Assembly: GCA_947475365.1 (NCBI GenBank)
Contig: CANJOI010000008.1
Coordinates: 1 to 34,344, forward strand
DNA length: 34,344 nt
DNA from: Fidelibacterota bacterium
GTDB lineage: Bacteria > Pseudomonadota > Alphaproteobacteria > Rhodospirillales > Rhodospirillaceae
Direction of reading: 5' to 3'
Positions 25,703 to 34,344 of the stretch are shown here, piece by piece; positions within the stretch are counted from its first letter, which is position 1, and each line of letters opens with the position of its first letter. A program made the position numbers and the translations under genes. Below the pieces are notes generated by a model. It ran no database searches and had not been told where the DNA came from. It saw only the letters and a list, made by a program, of their open reading frames with translations.

Positions 25703-26986
25703 TCAATCCTTCGGGCGCAGATCGATCACGCGCCGTGCTTTGCCTTGCGAGCGTTCCAGCGCGCCGGGTTGCGCCACCTCGATCCTGGCGGTGACGCCGA
25801 TATTATCCTTGATGCGCCCGTGCAGTTCTTGCGCCACCACATCCGGAGAGGCGGCGCTGCCGGGACGCAATTCCACGCGCACACTCATCTCGTCCAGGCG
25901 CGCGGGACGGCTGACTTCAATCACATAAAGCGGCGCGAGGTCCGCGCAGCGCAGCACCTGTTCCTCCACCTGGCTCGGGAACACATTGACGCCGCGGATC
26001 AGCAGCATGTCGTCGGAGCGCCCGGTGACGCGGGTCATGCGCCGCATGGCGCGGCCGGTGCCGGGCAACAGCTTCACGAGGTCGCGCGTGCGATAGCGAA
26101 TCACCGGCATGGCCTCTTTGGTGAGTGAGGTCAGCACTAGCTCCCCTTCTTGTCCCTCGGGCAGAACCTCGCCGCTCGCGGGGTCCACCACCTCGGGATA
26201 GAAGTGGTCTTCCCAGATGGTGAGCCCGTCCCGGGTGTCGGCATATTCCTGCGCCACGCCGGGGCCGATGACTTCCGAGAGGCCGTAGATATCCAGGGCC
26301 TGCATATCAAATCCGGCCTCGATCTCGCCGCGCATCTTCTCGGTCCAGGGTTCCGCGCCCATCAATCCGATCTTCAGGCTGGAGGCCCTAGGATCGAGGC
26401 CCTGGCGGCGGAATTCATCGAGGATGGCGAGTGTGTAGGACGGCGTCGCCATGATGACCTCCGGCTTGAAGTCGGAGATCAATTGCACCTGCTTCTCGGT
26501 CTGCCCCCCAGACATGGGAATCACCGCGCAGCCGAGATGCTCGGCGCCGTAGTGGGCGCCGAGGCCGCCGGTAAACAGGCCGTAGCCATAGGCCACGTGC
26601 ACTTTCATGCCCGGCCGGCCGCCGGCGGCATGGATCGAGCGCGCCATCACCTGGGCCCAGGTGGCGATGTCCTTCTTGGTATAGGCCACCACCGTGGGCT
26701 TGCCGGTCGTGCCCGAGGACGCGTGCAGGCGCGCGACCTGCGCCATGGGCACGGCGAAAAAACCGAAGGGGTAGGCATCGCGCAGGTTGGCTTTGGTGGT
26801 GAAGGGAAAGCGCGCGAGGTCGTCGAGGGATCTGCAATCCTCGGGCTTCACCCCCGCCGCGTCGAACAGCGCGCGGTAGGCGGGGTTGCCGTTATAGGCG
26901 TGCGCCAACGACCATTTCAGGCGCTCGCGCTGTACCGCCCGCAGCTCGGCGAGCGATACAGCTTCGATGTCCTCATAGGTGGCCAC
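25703..26986 (-). CDS. paaK: Phenylacetate-CoA ligase
   Basis: 427 residues, close to characterised PaaK enzymes. It activates phenylacetate to phenylacetyl-CoA with ATP, the entry step of the pathway. Visible motifs: AMP-binding P-loop SSGTTGKPTVVAYTKKD, the PaaK-typical YGYGLFTGGLGAHYGAE, GAEPWTE, YGLSEVIGPGVAQE, RYRTRDLVKL, and the C-terminal hinge RSDDMLLIRGVNVFPSQVEEQ. Start is GTG at 26986, with GAGGG just upstream and 13 bases after the paaZ stop. It lies within the left paa operon. Confidence 0.96.
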   Translation of the reverse strand: MATYEDIEAVSLAELRAVQRERLKWSLAHAYNGNPAYRALFDAAGVKPEDCRSLDDLARFPFTTKANLRDAYPFGFFAVPMAQVARLHASSGTTGKPTVVAYTKKDIATWAQVMARSIHAAGGRPGMKVHVAYGYGLFTGGLGAHYGAEHLGCAVIPMSGGQTEKQVQLISDFKPEVIMATPSYTLAILDEFRRQGLDPRASSLKIGLMGAEPWTEKMRGEIEAGFDMQALDIYGLSEVIGPGVAQEYADTRDGLTIWEDHFYPEVVDPASGEVLPEGQEGELVLTSLTKEAMPVIRYRTRDLVKLLPGTGRAMRRMTRVTGRSDDMLLIRGVNVFPSQVEEQVLRCADLAPLYVIEVSRPARLDEMSVRVELRPGSAASPDVVAQELHGRIKDNIGVTARIEVAQPGALERSQGKARRVIDLRPKD

Positions 26987-26999
26987 GCCACCCTCAAAC

Positions 27000-29030
27000 T
27001 TAGAGCGCGTTCATGGTGAGCAGGTCGTAGGTCGCGACCAGCTCATCGGCTTGGTTGAAGATCTGCACGGCCCATTTGACTTCGCCGTATTCCGGCTTGC
27101 GCTGAGCCTTGGACTTCACAGTGAGCGTCACGCGGATGCTGTCGCCGGGCGAGACCGGCTTCACGAAGCGCAGACCTTCCAGGCCGTAGTTGGCGAGCAC
27201 CGGGCCCGGCGCGGGGTCCACGAACAGGCCGGCGGCGAAGGACAACAGCAGGTAGCCGTGGGCGACGCGGCCCGGGAAGAACGGGTTCGCTGCGGCCGCT
27301 TCTTCGTTCATATGCGCGTAGAAGGTATCGCCGGTGAAATTGGCGAAGTGCTCAATGTCTTCCAGCGTGATCTTCCGCAGACCGCTCTTGAAGGTGTAGC
27401 CGATGTTGAGTTCGCCGAAGGTGAGGCGGAACGGGTGGCGCGTGGCTTCGGTCTGGGCGCCGCCCGGCAGGTAGCTCTGCACGATGCCGCCCAGCAAGGT
27501 CGGGCTGCCCTGAAGCGCGCTGCGCTGCATGTAGTGTTTCACGCCGCGGATGCCGCCCATTTCCTCGCCGCCGCCGGCGCGGCCGGGGCCGCCGTGGACC
27601 AGGCCGGGCAAGGGCGAACCGTGGCCGGTGGATTCCTTGGCGCAGTCGCGGTTAATGAACACCATGCGCCCGTGATAGGCGCCGGCGCCCAGCACGATGT
27701 CGCGCGCGATGCCGGCGTCATGGGTGAACACGGAAATGGCGAGCGAGCCCTTGCCGCGGTTGGCGAGCGCGATGGCGTCGTCCGTGTCCTTGTAGGGCAT
27801 CAGCGTTGCGACCGGGCCGAAGGCCTCGACGTCGTGCACGGCGTCGGATGTCCACGGGGTATCGGTGCGCAGCAGAATGGGCGAGATGAACGCGCCCTTC
27901 TCCAGGCCCTCGCCTTCCACTTTCACGTGGTTGGGGTCGCCGAACACGGTGCGGGCCACCTGGGCCAGTTCCGCCACCTTGGCGCGCACGTCCTTGAGCT
28001 GGTCGAGGCTGGCCAGCGCGCCCATGCGCGTGGTCTCCAGGCGCGGATCGCCGATGACGGTCTTGGCAAGGCGTGCGGAAATGGCGTCCTGCACCTTGTC
28101 GATCAGGGCGGACGGCACGATGGCGCGGCGGATGGCGGTGCACTTCTGGCCCGCCTTTACGGTCATTTCCTTGACCACTTCCTTCACGAACAGATCGAAC
28201 TCAGGCGAGTCCGGGGTCGCATCGGCGGCGAGGATCGAGGCGTTGAGCGAGTCACGCTCGGCGACAAAGCGCACGGACTCGCGCGCCATGACCGGATGGC
28301 TCTGCAGCTTCATGGCGGTCTGCGCCGAACCGGTGAAGGACACCAGGTCCTGGCAGGTCATATGGTCGAGCAGATCCCCAGCCGAACCGGAGATCAGCTG
28401 CAAGGTGCCCGGCGGCAGAATGCCGGCCTCGAGCATGATGCGCACGCACTGTTCGGTGACATAGGCGGTGGCCGACGCCGGCTTGACGATGGCGGGCACG
28501 CCGCCCAGCAGCGTGGGGCCGAGCTTTTCCAGCATGCCCCACACCGGGAAGTTAAAGGCGTTGATGTGGACGCCCACACCCTGCAGCGAGGTGTACACGT
28601 GCTGGCCGATGAAGGTGCCGCCCTTGCTGACGATCTCGGGATCGCCGTCGATCAGGATGCGGTCGTTGGGCAGTTCGCGCCGGCCCTTGGAGGCGTAGGA
28701 GAACAAGGTGCCCGCGCCGCCTTCGATATCGATCCAGCTGTCCACCTTGGTGGCGCCGGTGGAATAGGACAACTGATACAGCTCGTCCTTACGCGCCATG
28801 ATGGCGTTGGCGAGCGCTTTCAGCATGGCGGCGCGTTCGTGGAAGGTGAGCTTACGCAGCGCCGGGCCGCCGATCTTGCGGGCGTAGTCCACCATGGCGC
28901 CGAAGTTGAGCCCTTCGCTGCCGGTTTCGGCGATCACGTCGCCGGTGATGGCGGAATACACCGGCTGAAGGCGCTTGCCTTCGGTCCAGGCGTTCTCGGC
29001 AAAGCTCTTCAGGCGCAGGACATTACCCAT
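27000..29030 (-). CDS. paaZ: PaaZ, bifunctional oxepin-CoA hydrolase / semialdehyde dehydrogenase
   Basis: 676 residues. The N-terminal aldehyde dehydrogenase domain (about 1-520) has catalytic Cys297 in GQKCTA and the general base Glu258; E. coli PaaZ has C295 and E256, an offset of two. The C-terminal MaoC-like (R)-hydratase domain (about 530-676) has Asp568 and His573 in FTGDTFYAHM, the same five-residue spacing as D561/H566 of E. coli. The protein hydrolyses oxepin-CoA to a ring-opened aldehyde and oxidises it to 3-oxo-5,6-dehydrosuberyl-CoA. GAGGAG lies 7 bases before the ATG. The gene follows paaG by 24 bases. Confidence 0.97.
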   Translation of the reverse strand: MGNVLRLKSFAENAWTEGKRLQPVYSAITGDVIAETGSEGLNFGAMVDYARKIGGPALRKLTFHERAAMLKALANAIMARKDELYQLSYSTGATKVDSWIDIEGGAGTLFSYASKGRRELPNDRILIDGDPEIVSKGGTFIGQHVYTSLQGVGVHINAFNFPVWGMLEKLGPTLLGGVPAIVKPASATAYVTEQCVRIMLEAGILPPGTLQLISGSAGDLLDHMTCQDLVSFTGSAQTAMKLQSHPVMARESVRFVAERDSLNASILAADATPDSPEFDLFVKEVVKEMTVKAGQKCTAIRRAIVPSALIDKVQDAISARLAKTVIGDPRLETTRMGALASLDQLKDVRAKVAELAQVARTVFGDPNHVKVEGEGLEKGAFISPILLRTDTPWTSDAVHDVEAFGPVATLMPYKDTDDAIALANRGKGSLAISVFTHDAGIARDIVLGAGAYHGRMVFINRDCAKESTGHGSPLPGLVHGGPGRAGGGEEMGGIRGVKHYMQRSALQGSPTLLGGIVQSYLPGGAQTEATRHPFRLTFGELNIGYTFKSGLRKITLEDIEHFANFTGDTFYAHMNEEAAAANPFFPGRVAHGYLLLSFAAGLFVDPAPGPVLANYGLEGLRFVKPVSPGDSIRVTLTVKSKAQRKPEYGEVKWAVQIFNQADELVATYDLLTMNAL

Positions 29031-29054
29031 AGGGCGCTCCTCAGGAGTGGTTTC

Positions 29055-29843
29055 TTATTTACCGGTGAAAGCCGGTTTGCGTTTTTCGAGGAAGGCCGCG
29101 ACGCCTTCCTTGTAGTCGGCGCTGTAGCCCAGGTCGCGCATGGTGTCGCGCTCCAGGTTGAGTTCGGCGTCCAGGCTGTGTTGCCACGAACCCCGGATCA
29201 GCGCCTTGGTGGCGGCGAGCCCGCGCGTGGGGCCTTTGGCGAATTTCGCGGCCAGCGTGTTCACTTCATCCTGCAGTTTGTCGTCATCGACACACTTCCA
29301 GATCAGGCCCCACTGCTCGGCCTGCTCGGCCATCAACGGATCGCCGATGAGCGCCAGGCCCAGCGCGCGCGCCTGGCCCACAAGGCGCGGCAGCACCCAG
29401 GTGCCGCCGGAGTCCGGGATCAGGCCGATATTCGCGAACGATTGAATGAACTTGGCGCTCCGGGCCGCGATGACGATGTCGCCGGCCAGCGCCACATTGG
29501 CGCCGGCGCCGGCGGCCACGCCGTTGACCGCGCTGATCACCGGCTTATGTAGGCCGGTGATGCGCCGGATCAACGGGGCCCAGTATTTGTCCACCGACGC
29601 GCCGAGGTCGACCGCCTCGCCGCCCGGCTTCACCGCGCGGTCGGCCAGGTCCTGGCCCGCGCAAAACCCGCGCCCCGCGCCGGTCACCACCAGCACGCGC
29701 ACGGCGTCGTTGGACTCAGCGTCTGTCAGCGCCGCCGCCACTTCTTCATGCATGACGACGGTGAAACTGTTGAGGCGGTCGGGACGGTTGAGCGTCAGGC
29801 GCGCGACACCGTCAACGACTTCGTATGTAATCGTTTCGGTCAC
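29055..29843 (-). CDS. paaG: 1,2-epoxyphenylacetyl-CoA isomerase
   Basis: 262 residues, the same length as E. coli PaaG. Crotonase fold with FCAGQDL (oxyanion hole) and IGLIPDSGGTWVLPR, the segment characteristic of the PaaG isomerases with a catalytic aspartate (D144 here). It converts the ring epoxide of phenylacetyl-CoA to oxepin-CoA. Start is GTG at 29843, supported by AGGGAG seven bases upstream and by the family N-terminus; the frame is open further upstream without a good start. It is first in the left paa arm, divergent from paaI across 105 bases. Confidence 0.93.
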   Translation of the reverse strand: MTETITYEVVDGVARLTLNRPDRLNSFTVVMHEEVAAALTDAESNDAVRVLVVTGAGRGFCAGQDLADRAVKPGGEAVDLGASVDKYWAPLIRRITGLHKPVISAVNGVAAGAGANVALAGDIVIAARSAKFIQSFANIGLIPDSGGTWVLPRLVGQARALGLALIGDPLMAEQAEQWGLIWKCVDDDKLQDEVNTLAAKFAKGPTRGLAATKALIRGSWQHSLDAELNLERDTMRDLGYSADYKEGVAAFLEKRKPAFTGK

Positions 29844-29872
29844 AAGAGTACTCCCTGGAATAATTAGCAGAA

Positions 29873-29885
29873 TGACCGGTCGACG
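29873..29885. promoter_or_regulatory. Possible operator in the paaG-paaI divergent region
   Basis: TGACCGGTCGACG contains the palindrome GACCGGTC and shares the TGACCG half with the inverted repeat upstream of paaA. It lies between divergent paaG and paaI, where a common regulator would be expected to bind. No clear -35/-10 pair could be assigned for either gene. Confidence 0.35.
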
Positions 29886-29948
29886 AATTGTTGGCAAGGC
29901 CTACTTTATGCGCTAGTTACAGCGTCGAAATAGCGTGAAAATGCAGAC

Positions 29949-30368
29949 ATGACCCCCAAAGAACGCGCCCGTCACATTGCCGAAACCATGCTCTCCCGCG
30001 AGGGCACCGGCCCCGCCTGGGGCGTGGAGATCGAGGACATCGATGAGGGTTACGCCCGCATCAGCATGACCTTACGCGCCGATATGCTGAACGGTCACGG
30101 CATCGCCCACGGCGGCATGCTGTTCTCCCTCGCCGACACCGCCTTCGCCTATGCCTGCAACTCGCGCAACGTGCCGACGGTGGCCCAGAGCGCAACCATC
30201 GTCTTCCTCGACCCCGGCAAGAAGGGCGAGCGCGTGACCGCCGAAGCGAAGGAATCCTCGCTGCGCGGCCGCAGCGGCGTTTATGCCGTGAAGGTTTTTG
30301 GCGAGGACGGACGCACCATAGCTGAATTCCAAGGCCTCTCCCGGGCGCTGCCCGGCACAGTTGTTTAG
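29949..30368 (+). CDS. paaI: Hydroxyphenylacetyl-CoA / phenylacetate-pathway thioesterase
   Basis: 139 residues, hot-dog fold. The active-site segment NGHGIAHGGMLFSLADTAFAYACNS (from residue 48) is typical of PaaI, with Asp63 as the probable catalytic acid, close to D61 of E. coli PaaI. It hydrolyses dead-end CoA thioesters and frees CoA when the pathway stalls. It is divergent from paaG and 15 bases upstream of the thiolase gene. The ribosome-binding site is weak. Confidence 0.93.
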   Translation: MTPKERARHIAETMLSREGTGPAWGVEIEDIDEGYARISMTLRADMLNGHGIAHGGMLFSLADTAFAYACNSRNVPTVAQSATIVFLDPGKKGERVTAEAKESSLRGRSGVYAVKVFGEDGRTIAEFQGLSRALPGTVV

Positions 30369-30383
30369 ATAAGGATCACAGAC

Positions 30384-31589
30384 ATGACCGACGTTTACCT
30401 CTGCGACGCCATCCGCACGCCCATCGGCCGCTACGCCGGGGCGCTGGCCCAGGTTCGCCCCGACGACCTGCTGGCCCATGCGCTCAAGGCGCTGATGGCG
30501 CGCTCTCCGACGGTTGATTGGGCGCTGGTGGACGATGTGATCATGGGTTGCGCCAACCAGGCGGGTGAAGACAACCGCAACGTCGCGCGCATGTCCGCGC
30601 TGCTCGCCGGTATGGATCAGAGCGTGCCCGGCACCACCATCAACCGCCTGTGCGGCTCGGGCCTCGACGCCGTCGCCATGGCGGCGCGCGCCATCAAGGC
30701 CGGCGACGCCGACATGATCGTGGCCGGCGGCGTGGAAAGCATGACCCGCGCGCCGTTCGTGCAGGGCAAAGCCGACAGCGCCTTCAGCCGCAACGCGCAG
30801 ATCTTCGACACCACCATCGGCTGGCGTTTCGTGAACCCGCAGATGAAGGCCAAATACGGCACCGATTCCATGCCAGAAACCGCCGAGAACGTCGCCGACG
30901 ATTTCAAAGTGAGCCGGGAGGACCAGGACAAATTCGCCCTGCGCAGCCAGACCAAGGCATTGGCCGCCCAGCAGAATGGCCGCCTCGCCAAGGAAATCAC
31001 GCCCGTGATCATCCCCCAGGCCAAGGGTGAAGCCATCACGGTGGACAAGGACGAACACCCGCGCGCCACCACGATTGAATCCCTGGCGAAGTTGAAGCCA
31101 ATTGTGCGCCCGAACGGTACCATCACCGCCGGCAACGCCAGCGGCGTCAACGACGGCGCCTGCGCCATCCTGGTGGCGAGCGGCGAAATGGTGAAGAAGT
31201 TCGGCCTTACTCCGCTGGCACGCATCGCGGGCGGCGCCGCGGCCGGGGTCGCGCCCCGCGTCATGGGTATCGGCCCGGTGCCCGCCGTGCAGAAGCTGCT
31301 GGCGCGCCAGAAACTGGCCATCGGTCAGATGGACGTGATCGAACTGAACGAAGCCTTCGCCGCCCAAGGCCTCGCGGTCCTTCGCCAGCTGGGCGTGGCC
31401 GACGACGCCGAGCATGTGAACCCCAACGGCGGCGCCATCGCCCTCGGCCACCCCCTTGGTATGTCGGGCGCCCGCCTGGCCCAGACCGCGGCCCTGGAAC
31501 TCCAGGCCCGGGGCGGAAATTATGCTTTGTGCACAATGTGTATCGGTGTCGGCCAGGGCATCGCGCTGCTGCTGGAAAAGGCGGCCTAA
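30384..31589 (+). CDS. paaJ: 3-oxoadipyl-CoA / 3-oxo-5,6-dehydrosuberyl-CoA thiolase
   Basis: 401 residues, the usual length of PaaJ/PcaF. Nucleophilic Cys90 lies in [11 protein letters not shown], His356 in [10 protein letters not shown] and Cys386 in [10 protein letters not shown]. The thiolase cleaves the C8 and C6 3-oxoacyl-CoA intermediates, giving acetyl-CoA and finally succinyl-CoA. AAGGA sits upstream of the ATG. It follows paaI by 15 bases and precedes the promoter region of paaABCDE. A PcaF role in protocatechuate degradation is chemically equivalent, but context favours PaaJ. Confidence 0.95.
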   Translation: MTDVYLCDAIRTPIGRYAGALAQVRPDDLLAHALKALMARSPTVDWALVDDVIMGCANQAGEDNRNVARMSALLAGMDQSVPGTTINRLCGSGLDAVAMAARAIKAGDADMIVAGGVESMTRAPFVQGKADSAFSRNAQIFDTTIGWRFVNPQMKAKYGTDSMPETAENVADDFKVSREDQDKFALRSQTKALAAQQNGRLAKEITPVIIPQAKGEAITVDKDEHPRATTIESLAKLKPIVRPNGTITAGNASGVNDGACAILVASGEMVKKFGLTPLARIAGGAAAGVAPRVMGIGPVPAVQKLLARQKLAIGQMDVIELNEAFAAQGLAVLRQLGVADDAEHVNPNGGAIALGHPLGMSGARLAQTAALELQARGGNYALCTMCIGVGQGIALLLEKAA

Positions 31590-31625
31590 ACAGTTGTAAA
31601 GTCTGACTATTGACGTTGCGGCATA

Positions 31626-31658
31626 TTAATTGACCGACTAGTCGATTAATATTATCAT
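31626..31658 (+). promoter_or_regulatory. paaA promoter overlapped by an inverted-repeat operator
   Basis: A near-consensus promoter: TTGACC (31630-31635), 17-base spacer, TATCAT (31653-31658). The inverted repeat centred on GACTAGTC (31626-31649, sequence TTGACCGACTAGTCGATTAA within it) covers the -35 and spacer; about 9 of 11 outward positions pair. This suits repression of the epoxidase operon by a TetR-type PaaR regulator, whose gene is not in the window. Confidence 0.7.
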
Positions 31659-31704
31659 CCGGGCAGTGGCCAACTTGAATTTATAGAGGGGCCGGGAGCA
31701 CGAC

Positions 31705-32697
<993 letters not shown>

Positions 32698-32705
32698 GAA
32701 TCAAA

Positions 32706-32990
32706 ATGAGCAATGAATGGCCTCTGTGGGAAGTTTTCATCCGCACCAAGGGCGGATTGTCCCATCGTCACGCCGGATCCGTGCGCGCGCCCGATGCCGA
32801 ACTGGCGCTGCGTCATGCCCGCGACACTTACACGCGGCGCCTGGAAGGCGTGAGCCTGTGGGTCGTGCCGTCGGCCCAGATCGTGGCCTCGGACCCGCAT
32901 CAGGCCGGGCCGCTGTTCGAGCCGGCGGAATCCAAAATCTATCGCCATCCGACGTTTTATCACGTCCCCGATAACGTAAAGCATATCTGA
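32706..32990 (+). CDS. paaB: 1,2-phenylacetyl-CoA epoxidase subunit B
   Basis: 94 residues, typical for PaaB. The opening EWPLWEVFIRTKGGLSHRH and the later ALRHARDTYTRR are family-diagnostic. PaaB bridges PaaA-PaaC heterodimers in the epoxidase complex and has no catalytic centre. AGGA precedes the ATG. It lies 8 bases after paaA and 3 bases before paaC. Confidence 0.96.
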   Translation: MSNEWPLWEVFIRTKGGLSHRHAGSVRAPDAELALRHARDTYTRRLEGVSLWVVPSAQIVASDPHQAGPLFEPAESKIYRHPTFYHVPDNVKHI

Positions 32991-32993
32991 GCC

Positions 32994-33779
32994 ATGACGA
33001 CGGCCTCATCTTCCACGGGCCACCGGTCCGACCCCGCGCTCTTCGATTACCTGCTGCGTCTGGGCGATGACAGCCTGATCCTGGCGCAGCGCCTGTCGGA
33101 ATGGTGCGGTCACGCCCCCATGATCGAGGTCGACCTGTCGATCTCGAACGTGGCGCTGGACCTGGTGGGCCAGGCCACCCTGTTGCTAGACTATGCCGGC
33201 GAAGTCGAAGGCAAGGGCCGCGACGGCGACAAGCTTGCCTTCCACCGGGACGCGTTGCGTTTCAGAAATTGTCTCCTGGTCGAGCAGCCCAATGGCGATT
33301 TCGGCCAGACCATGGCGCGCCAATACCTGTTCTCGACCTGCCAGCGGCTGCTGTTCAGGGGCCTGGCTCAGTCGACCGATGCGCGCCTCGCCGGGATCGC
33401 CGCCAAGGCGCTCAAGGAAATCGAATACCACGCCGATTGGTCGGCGGAGTGGGTCGTGCGTCTCGGCGACGGCACCCCGGAAAGCCGCGAACGCATGATC
33501 AACGGTTTCGCCTGGATGTGGCGGTTCGTCGATGAATTGTTCCAGGTCGACGAGATCGACGCCGCCATCGCCAAGGCCGGTATTGCCCCGGCGCGGGACT
33601 CGCTGCGCGCCGCCTTTAACGCCGAGCTGAAGAAAACCTTCGAGGCGGCCACGCTGCCGCTCGCGCCCCTGCCCGCGGCCATCCTGGGCGGGCGGAAGGG
33701 CCATCATTCCGAACACCTCGGCCACCTGCTGGCGGCGATGCAGTTCCTGCCGCGCGCCTATCCCGGAGCCACTTGGTGA
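32994..33779 (+). CDS. paaC: 1,2-phenylacetyl-CoA epoxidase subunit C (structural)
   Basis: 261 residues, close to the usual PaaC length. Ferritin-like paralogue of PaaA that stabilises the catalytic subunit. Conserved segments are LRLGDDSLILAQRLSEWCGHAP, ISNVALDLVGQATLLLDYAGE and LKEIEYHADWSAEWVVRLGDGT. Most metal ligands of PaaA are not preserved, as expected. It overlaps paaD by four bases. Confidence 0.95.
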   Translation: MTTASSSTGHRSDPALFDYLLRLGDDSLILAQRLSEWCGHAPMIEVDLSISNVALDLVGQATLLLDYAGEVEGKGRDGDKLAFHRDALRFRNCLLVEQPNGDFGQTMARQYLFSTCQRLLFRGLAQSTDARLAGIAAKALKEIEYHADWSAEWVVRLGDGTPESRERMINGFAWMWRFVDELFQVDEIDAAIAKAGIAPARDSLRAAFNAELKKTFEAATLPLAPLPAAILGGRKGHHSEHLGHLLAAMQFLPRAYPGATW

Positions 33780-34258
33780 GCAGCCCTCTGGGCACAGGTT
33801 GGCGCGACCGCATCATGCATGTGCTCGCAAACGTTCCTGACCCCGAAGTGCCGGCGGTCTCGATCGTCGACCTGGGCATCGTGCGCGACGTGCGCGAGAA
33901 CCCGCCGGCGGTGATCATCACGCCCACCTACACCGGCTGCCCGGCCACGGATGTGATCAAAGGCTCCATCCGCCAGGCGTTGGATCTCGCGGACTTTCGC
34001 GACGTGGGTGTCGAAACCACGCTCACGCCGCCGTGGACCACCGACTGGATCAGCGATACAGGCCGCGAGAAGCTGCGCGCCTATGGCATCGCGCCGCCGC
34101 CGCACAGCAGCACCTTGCGCGCCAAACAGCTACCCGCCTGCCCGCGCTGCGGGTCTACCAATACTCAGGAAATCAGCCGCTTCGGCTCCACGCCCTGCAA
34201 GGCGCTGTGGCGCTGCCTGAGTTGCGCGGAACCCTTCGATCATTTCAAGTGTCACTAA
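33776..34258 (+). CDS. paaD: Phenylacetate epoxidase assembly protein (MIP18/DUF59 plus zinc module)
   Basis: 160 residues. The N-terminal MIP18/DUF59 domain (VPDPEVPAVSIVDLGIVRDV and the TYTGCPA Cys motif) is associated with iron-sulfur cluster maturation. The C-terminal zinc-ribbon-like part has CPRCGS, then STPCKALWRCLSCAEPFDHFKCH. PaaD is required for assembly of the epoxidase system, probably through the PaaE cluster. GTG at 33776 was chosen because it overlaps the paaC stop (GTGA) with GGAG upstream. Confidence 0.95.
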   Translation: MSSPLGTGWRDRIMHVLANVPDPEVPAVSIVDLGIVRDVRENPPAVIITPTYTGCPATDVIKGSIRQALDLADFRDVGVETTLTPPWTTDWISDTGREKLRAYGIAPPPHSSTLRAKQLPACPRCGSTNTQEISRFGSTPCKALWRCLSCAEPFDHFKCH

Positions 34259-34344
34259 TGTCCGGATTTTATTCCCTCAAGATCGCCAACGTCCGCCGCG
34301 AAACCGCGGATTCAGTCTCCATCTGCTTCGAAGTGCCGCAGGAC
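34258..34344 (+). CDS. paaE: Phenylacetyl-CoA epoxidase reductase subunit (5' end only)
   Basis: Only 29 codons are in the window (MSGFYSLKIANVRRETADS and on to EVPQD). The start of a ferredoxin-NADP reductase-type FAD domain fits PaaE, which passes electrons from NADPH to PaaA. The ATG shares one base with the paaD stop (TAATG). The identification rests mostly on position after paaABCD. Confidence 0.85.
   Translation, partial: MSGFYSLKIANVRRETADSVSICFEVPQD

Noticed and set aside
26979-29552. An 857-codon plus-strand open frame opposite paaZ and paaG
   Set aside because: It runs antisense to two well-identified enzymes, is very rich in His, Gly and Arg as antisense frames of G+C-rich genes are, and has no domain.
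30072-31451. A long minus-strand open frame opposite paaI and paaJ
   Set aside because: Antisense shadow of two clear paa genes.

Overview
The window is a G+C-rich proteobacterial chromosome segment, most likely alphaproteobacterial. This is inferred from the gene families (DUF983, DUF938, CreA, a fused hydratase/dehydrogenase) and from a palindromic repeat that resembles the short intergenic palindromes of Rhizobiales. No rRNA or tRNA gene is present, so the genus is not assigned. Genes are dense, mostly in short operons, with many ATGA-type overlaps.

Layout: (1) 1-5915, minus strand: the start of a DOPA-dioxygenase-like gene, then an RND efflux permease, its periplasmic adaptor and a TetR regulator. 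The tetR and adaptor promoters share a 20-bp operator-like element, and an intrinsic terminator lies between adaptor and permease. (2) 5973-11209: a GNAT acetyltransferase; a minus-strand operon of a penicillin-acylase-type Ntn hydrolase, a small membrane protein and a secreted CXXCH protein; then an RraA-like protein. (3) 11286-14237, minus: a nucleotide-sugar cassette (NeuD/PglD-like acyltransferase, Zn-binding C-methyltransferase, SDR epimerase/dehydratase). (4) 14238-16879: a gene-poor, lower-G+C stretch with a candidate small RNA on the minus strand and one hybrid histidine kinase of lower G+C than its surroundings. (5) 16880-23161: DUF983 protein, secreted cupin, DUF938 methyltransferase, RecQ, an MFS transporter, a peroxiredoxin and CreA. 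Two related palindromic repeats flank creA.

(6) 23317-34344 is a nearly complete phenylacetyl-CoA catabolic cluster arranged around two control regions. The left arm (minus) runs paaG-paaZ-paaK-EthD-like-fused hydratase/dehydrogenase. The right arm (plus) runs paaI-paaJ and then paaABCDE, with paaE cut by the window end. PaaK activates phenylacetate to its CoA thioester, PaaABC(D)E epoxidises the ring, PaaG isomerises the epoxide to the oxepin, PaaZ opens and oxidises it, and PaaJ does the thiolytic steps. No separate paaF or paaH is present. The fused enoyl-CoA hydratase/3-hydroxyacyl-CoA dehydrogenase at the end of the left arm is the obvious candidate for both steps. PaaI is the rescue thioesterase. 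A strong promoter overlapped by an inverted repeat precedes paaA. No paaX or paaR regulator gene lies in the window.

Most of the window consists of known families. The less ordinary items are the terminator inside the efflux operon, the paired operators, the candidate sRNA, the acylase/CXXCH operon, the repeats around creA and the non-canonical composition of the paa cluster.
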